Source of the DNA: Marsupella aquatica | Taxonomy: Eukaryota; Marchantiophyta | Length of the DNA stretch: 64,000 nt | Assembly (NCBI GenBank): GCA_973895155.1 | Contig: OZ316893.1 | Location: forward strand, 9,424,001 to 9,488,000 | Direction of reading: 5' to 3' | Shown here: positions 59,701 to 64,000 of the stretch, piece by piece | Layout of the letters: the number at the start of each line of letters is the position of its first letter | Position numbering within the stretch: position 1 is the stretch's first letter | Program-made: the position numbers and the translations under genes | The notes under the pieces: model-generated | The model's database searches: none | Seen by the model: the letters and a program-made list of their open reading frames with translations, nothing else | Told to the model about the DNA's origin: nothing

Positions 59701-61746
59701 ATCATCGTGTCACAATCTGAAGGCTGCATAGAATAACAGAGGTTGATCATGTAGAGCGTATGGTTCTTAGCATTTGGCTGACTTTCAAAAATTGCAAAAG
59801 CAAAAAATTCAAGATTGACTAAAAGAGACCAATTGAATGAACCTCCACTAAGATTCACCCCACCTTCGGGAGAGTAATTAATTTAAAACTCACGGAATTT
59901 TATTTTGTCAACTAAGAGAAACCTAACACCGCTGGATGGAAATGATCACAAATTTCTTTTATATCCTTCTGGAAACGTAGAATTGAGCACCATCAGAGCT
60001 TAAAAAAAAGCACAGTCCCCCAAAATTATGGCAGGCACCTGTTCACTCTAAGTATTATTAAATTTTACTCGGTAACAGGTTCGATCCTAGTTTCGTCAGA
60101 CTCTTCCCTGTCAGTATGCTGGAAACTTCCGGAGGACCCCAAAAGGTCCGATTAGATCTCCCTCGTGGCGTGGAAAAGTAGAAAATTGGTGTCGAGGCAC
60201 TTACAGCAACAAATTCAGCGAGCTTGTTTCCATCCAAGTTGGCCAGCGCAGATTCAGGTGCCAGTAGAGGATGACCTAATGCACCGCCGTAGCCAGCTGA
60301 ATGTAGGGCTTCCAGCAAGAGGCTTTGTGGATTATTGGCCACCTCAGCAATTTCTGCCTTGACTTTGTGTAGCTGTTACATACAAGGATTGGGGACAGTA
60401 CACACTTAGAAATTAAGCTATAAAAACGAAGTGAGCACTGCTCAAAGGGCGGCTGAAAGCGCTAACCAAATACGTAACCTAATTTGAGTTGAATGAATCA
60501 CATTGAATCTATTCACGAGAACATATCTCTTCCTGAAATTGACAAGTGGCAGTACCTGTTCCTTGACTTCCCAATCATGGAAGAGAGGATTTCGAATACT
60601 GTCAATTAGAAGCTCAACCATTTCAGGCATGTACGTCTTCACTACATCACCGGTGTAAGCCATCTGCTCCCTTGATGCATTGGCAAGAATATTACCGCCT
60701 ATAGCTTCTACTTCACGGACAAGGCGAAAATGAGTTCGATTGGCGGTGGTTTTGAATGCCATCCGCTCCAGCAAGTGCGTGACTCCACATGTCTGGGGGG
60801 TCTCGTAGATTGATCCGGAATCGATATAAATTCCAATTGTTGAAGAAGGTCCCTGTTGACAAATAATCGTTTATACCAAACTTTTCAGAAAAGCTTTATT
60901 CTTCATCGTTCCGAAACATCTCTGGAAGACATGCATGCATGGCGATTCACCATACATGGTAACATGCGAGAGGGCCATTTTGGTCAGCTTTGCCATTTTT
61001 GCGAGTTTTGCCGCTTTCCACCAGATGATGCAAATTGGCGAGGGTCCAGTGACGGTTCAAGACACGACGAAGATGAAATACGTACCGGAGTGTCCTCTGA
61101 TGCGATCTGGAGACCATTCGCAAGTTTTGTTATTTTCGTTACGGCAGCCGGAGCTTCATCTGGCAGACTAGGCACCAGTTGCACCCCTGGCAAAGACTCG
61201 TACAGTGGGGGCACAGAGGAGGTTTCTCCGAGGAACCATGACAGTATTCCTCCAGAAGAAGGCTTTGTTACGACTGCTGAAGTTGCTGACCTGTTCTGAA
61301 TTGCACTGGTTCTGACCTCTCTTTGCTGCAGCCTCCTCGACAACTGCAAACCACACCACACCACGCGACATTCAAACTCCTCGCAGCAATGTCTCTTCTA
61401 TTAGCTGCCTACTTTGCCCTAACCTGCCCAACTCTCCCCAGTCCGATGTGACAAAGACTGTTCTCTCAACAGCAAAACCTATTTCTCTCCAGCGTCAACA
61501 CAAAACTTGAAAAACCGCTAGCCTTTCAAATCAGATCCCTCGCACTGACCGATATTGCCCCGGCTTCAAAATGCGAAGAAAGCAGCTCTAGTTCACCAGC
61601 CGCTACAAAAATCAAGAAATGTGCCCTCCCATCAAATAACTAATTCATCGCTTGACTAGCTCATTGATGCATTGATTTGTTTATTCGTTGCTAGGGCATT
61701 CATTTACCTTGGCGGTAAGGCCTTGCCGTAATTTGGATCTCAGCAT
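56788..61746 (-). CDS. MPPA: Mitochondrial processing peptidase subunit alpha, 13 exons
   Basis: With the beta subunit, MPP-alpha removes presequences from imported mitochondrial proteins. In plants the pair forms the core proteins of the cytochrome bc1 complex. Coding exons are 61708-61746, 61086-61343, 60556-60852, 60205-60372, 59517-59684, 59250-59330, 58743-58809, 58386-58483, 58159-58231, 57848-57918, 57365-57414, 56957-57069 and 56788-56834. All introns are GT-AG and all phases agree, giving 509 residues, close to plant orthologues. The basic N-terminus ([13 protein letters not shown]) fits a targeting presequence. The M16 core has [26 protein letters not shown] and [12 protein letters not shown]. 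The last His of HxxEH is Arg129, as expected for the non-catalytic subunit. The Gly-rich substrate loop [20 protein letters not shown] starts at about residue 341. The C-terminus is [12 protein letters not shown]. Confidence 0.97.
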
Positions 61747-62022
61747 CTTGCTCCTCGCTTGCTGAACAGCAGCAGCCCAAGTTCCTCTGCGTCCTCGGGA
61801 ATGATCAATCAATCAATCGATCGGTCGATCGTTCGAGCCAGATCAGGAGGCAGACAAAGCACCGAACGAAGGAGGATGCAATTCCAATTGGAGAGCAAAG
61901 GCGAGGAGGGGAGAGCAGTGTGGTGGGGTTCGGTGTGTCCAGTCCCGACAGTGGAAGAGAAGGGAACACAGCTCAAACCAAAAGTGGCAGAGGCGGAGAA
62001 GAGAACAAAAAGAGATCGTGGG

Positions 62023-62144
62023 ACAAGAGGGACTTTGCCAATACCAACCATTCTTTCCCTCCTGCCTACACTAATCAAAATGAACAAGAGGGACTTTGCC
62101 AATACCCACCATTCTTTCCCTCTAGCCTACACTAATCAAAATGA
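62023..62144. repeat. 61 bp tandem duplication beside the foldback MITE
   Basis: Copies at 62023-62083 and 62084-62144 share acaagagggactttgccaat and ctacactaatcaaaatgaa. The end of the second copy overlaps the first bases of the MITE inverted repeat. Confidence 0.9.
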
Positions 62145-62499
62145 AGCCCGGATAGACCTCTAGGTTTGTCAAAATGCTCCCATGTATTTTTGCAACTCAG
62201 ATGGACCCCATTGGACTCACAATGTGACAGGGAATTTTCCCAATTAGTCCATGCCAATTGTACCGTCCATGGGAGCATCATTTTCCTACACTAATAGTTT
62301 CCAGGTTTTTATTTTGAAATACTTTGCCTAATACTAAGAAAATGATGCTCCCATGGACGGTACACAAAACCCACACAATCAGGATGGACTAATTGGGAAT
62401 ATACCCTGTCACATTGTGAGTACAATGGGGTACATCTGAATTGCAAAAATCCATGGGAGCATTTTGACAAACCTAGAGGTCTATCCCGGCTTCATTTTG
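62137..62499. mobile_element. Foldback MITE, 363 bp, with 5 bp duplication
   Basis: The element is almost entirely a pair of inverted arms of about 155 bp, separated by about 45 bp. The left arm begins caaaatgaagcccggatag and the right arm ends ctatcccggcttcattttg. Internally, caaaatgctcccatg on the left mirrors catgggagcattttg on the right. The 5 bp ctaat flanks it at 62132-62136 and 62500-62504. It has no coding sequence. It sits about 390 bp upstream of the MPP-alpha start codon, in the likely promoter region. Confidence 0.92.
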
Positions 62500-62504
62500 C
62501 TAAT

Positions 62505-63951
62505 GCTAAAGAGGTACTAATTGACAATATTGCCCATTTTTTTTGGTATAGATGTATTAATTGACAATATTGCCACTTATGTTGTACTTACAAATATGTA
62601 AGGGTTTTGTATGTGGACTAAAAGTTCACCAACGTTATCATATACAAAAAACTGAGTACTATTGTATATACAACCGAAACAATGGCAAGATCGAAATAAT
62701 GGTAAGATTGTAATTGGAACATCTTTAGTAACAAGGTACTCAAATGATGATGTTTTTCTTTCTGGCCAGGGTGGCAAGTGTGAATGTCACCTTGTGTGAA
62801 AGAGAAGATGTTAAGAGCATTGTTTATCTGATTTCATAGATAAGTTTTCTGACCGGTAGAATTCCTGGGATATTAGGATAACCTCGGGAATTTGGAAGGC
62901 TTTTCAGTCAGGTGCAATCTAGGGAATTTTTGGCACTTAAAAAAAAGCTGCTTCCCTCTGCACTATGGTGCACTTGTACTCTCTTGAGGAGAAATGTCAG
63001 TGCATGGAGATGGCAAAGCCCCACCCCCAAGAAACAAAAGGGTCATCTAATTGGTGCAGTCTTATGAGGGTGGTTTCCCAAGTAGTTGAGGGCATTTGTG
63101 ACTTTTTCCCACCAAAGCAAACTATTATTTGACTAGGTGTACACTCTTGAGGAGATAGAAATGGCAAGGCCTCACCCCAAGCAACAGAACGGTGCTCTCA
63201 TTGGTGCTGTCCTTTGAGGGTGGTTGTCCAAGAAGTTTCCCTCACCTTGCAAAAACAGGGATAGGGGTTGGCAAAGAGGGTGAATGTACAGCTACAGTAT
63301 CTGTAGTCCATTTAGTTTCCAGACAAATAGTCTCTACTAACTTGCTTAAATTTCCAGTTCTCATAAAGTGCAAGGATAGAACACCCAAATCTGCATGGAC
63401 CAATTGGAGTCCTTAGGTCAAGCATTGTGGTGCATCCAAGCATCAACTTCAACACTTTGCACATCTAGCCCTTTGCCATGGTTTTCCCATTCAATTTGGG
63501 GTTGAACATAGTAGGTTTCAGGTAGTTGCAACTAGTAGGTCTAAATGTTTTGGTAATCCTGATTGCAAAATGTAGCGCCTTAGGAGATAGAGGAATTGTA
63601 CAGTGCGAGGAAACAGGAGATTTTGCTAGCGAGGCAACATTGTTAGCGAAGCATTCTGGCGGATAAATTTCTCACATTCCACGAAAACAATGCCAAAACA
63701 GTCTCAGTTTTCCACCTCTTACAATAATGAAAAGAATATGACAATGAAAAATCCTGCATGATTTTCATAAGTATTCCATACTTGAGCCACACACGTTTTA
63801 ATCATCTAAAAAGGATCACCAAAACTAGAAACTCCCATCAAAATATGGAACCTCTTTACATTGAAAGTGTGGATCGCCAACAACTTCAAGACAGAAAAAC
63901 GGTAAGAGTCGACCTCGACCAGTACATCCAGTCCTACTTCCTCTTACTTGT
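62505..63951. other. Intergenic with imperfect direct repeats
   Basis: The word attaattgacaatattgcc is repeated at about 62516 and 62553. A block of about 120 bp with ctcttgaggaga, atggcaa, gccccaccc or gcctcaccc and tgagggtggtt occurs at about 62975-63085 and 63145-63230. No gene is recognised. Confidence 0.5.
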
Positions 63952-64000
63952 TCAGTCATAAACTTCATCCTCTGATTCATCAGAGATGTCACTACTACTA
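63952..64000 (-). CDS. Possible 3' end of a gene running off the window
   Basis: The last bases on the minus strand read SSSDISDESEDEVYD followed by TGA at 63952-63954. Acidic Ser/Asp/Glu C-termini are common in nuclear and trafficking proteins. With only 15 codons visible, the gene cannot be named and the call is tentative. Confidence 0.3.
   Translation of the reverse strand, partial: SSSDISDESEDEVYD

Noticed and set aside
1-64000. CRISPR array, prokaryotic operon, phage or other microbial system
   Set aside because: The window is clearly plant nuclear DNA: spliced genes and plant transposons. None of the direct repeats has spacer-like regularity.

Overview
This is a 64 kb piece of a plant nuclear genome. 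The evidence is split genes with short GT-AG introns, land-plant-type protein families (a membrane steroid-binding protein, a DUF707 protein, the alpha subunit of the mitochondrial processing peptidase, a plant-type MYCBP homologue) and a plant transposon set (CACTA/TNP2, Ty1/copia with an initiator-tRNA-Met primer site, Helitron, MITEs). Gene density is low and repeats are abundant. A non-seed plant such as a bryophyte or lycophyte seems more likely to me than a seed plant, but that is only an impression.

Layout: 0.1-3.5 kb, three minus-strand open frames: a double-BRCT protein, an EDM2-like triple PHD-finger module and an unidentified Cys-rich protein. 3.5-8.7 kb, repeat-rich sequence with no recognisable gene. 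8.7-15.3 kb, a decayed CACTA-type transposon. Its minus-strand TNP2 transposase gene carries an RS-like N-terminus, a transposase-associated Cys motif and a SET-like domain in the same exon chain, and is broken by a 287 bp MITE; a divergent plus-strand gene encodes an Arg/Glu/Ser-rich protein. Arrays of ACGT-core motifs fill one intron, the divergent promoter and the right flank. 15.3-19.9 kb, a truncated copia element on the minus strand with its 5' LTR, primer site, gag and integrase, but no 3' half. 19.9-21.6 kb, a Helitron remnant with a large minisatellite. 22.1-22.7 kb, an intact membrane steroid-binding protein gene. 24.5-26.7 kb, an intact five-exon MYCBP-like gene. 27.9-29 kb, a second copy of the MITE and a second Helitron-like end. 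32.6-38.0 kb, an intact 15-exon DUF707 gene. 38-55 kb, intergenic sequence with many short tandem duplications, one 178-codon orphan ORF and a tRNA-derived SINE-like sequence. 56.8-61.7 kb, an intact 13-exon gene for the mitochondrial processing peptidase alpha subunit, with a foldback MITE about 0.4 kb upstream of its start codon. 64 kb, possibly the last codons of another minus-strand gene.

The host genes look like unrelated housekeeping genes: no operon-like or clustered pathway logic is visible. I resolved exon structures by hand for the MYCBP, DUF707 and MPP-alpha genes; all junctions keep frame and the predicted proteins are 151, 442 and 509 residues. The most unusual signals are the SET-like domain inside a TNP2 transposase locus, the ACGT motif arrays tied to that element, the Helitron/minisatellite combination, and the EDM2-type PHD module next to BRCT domains.
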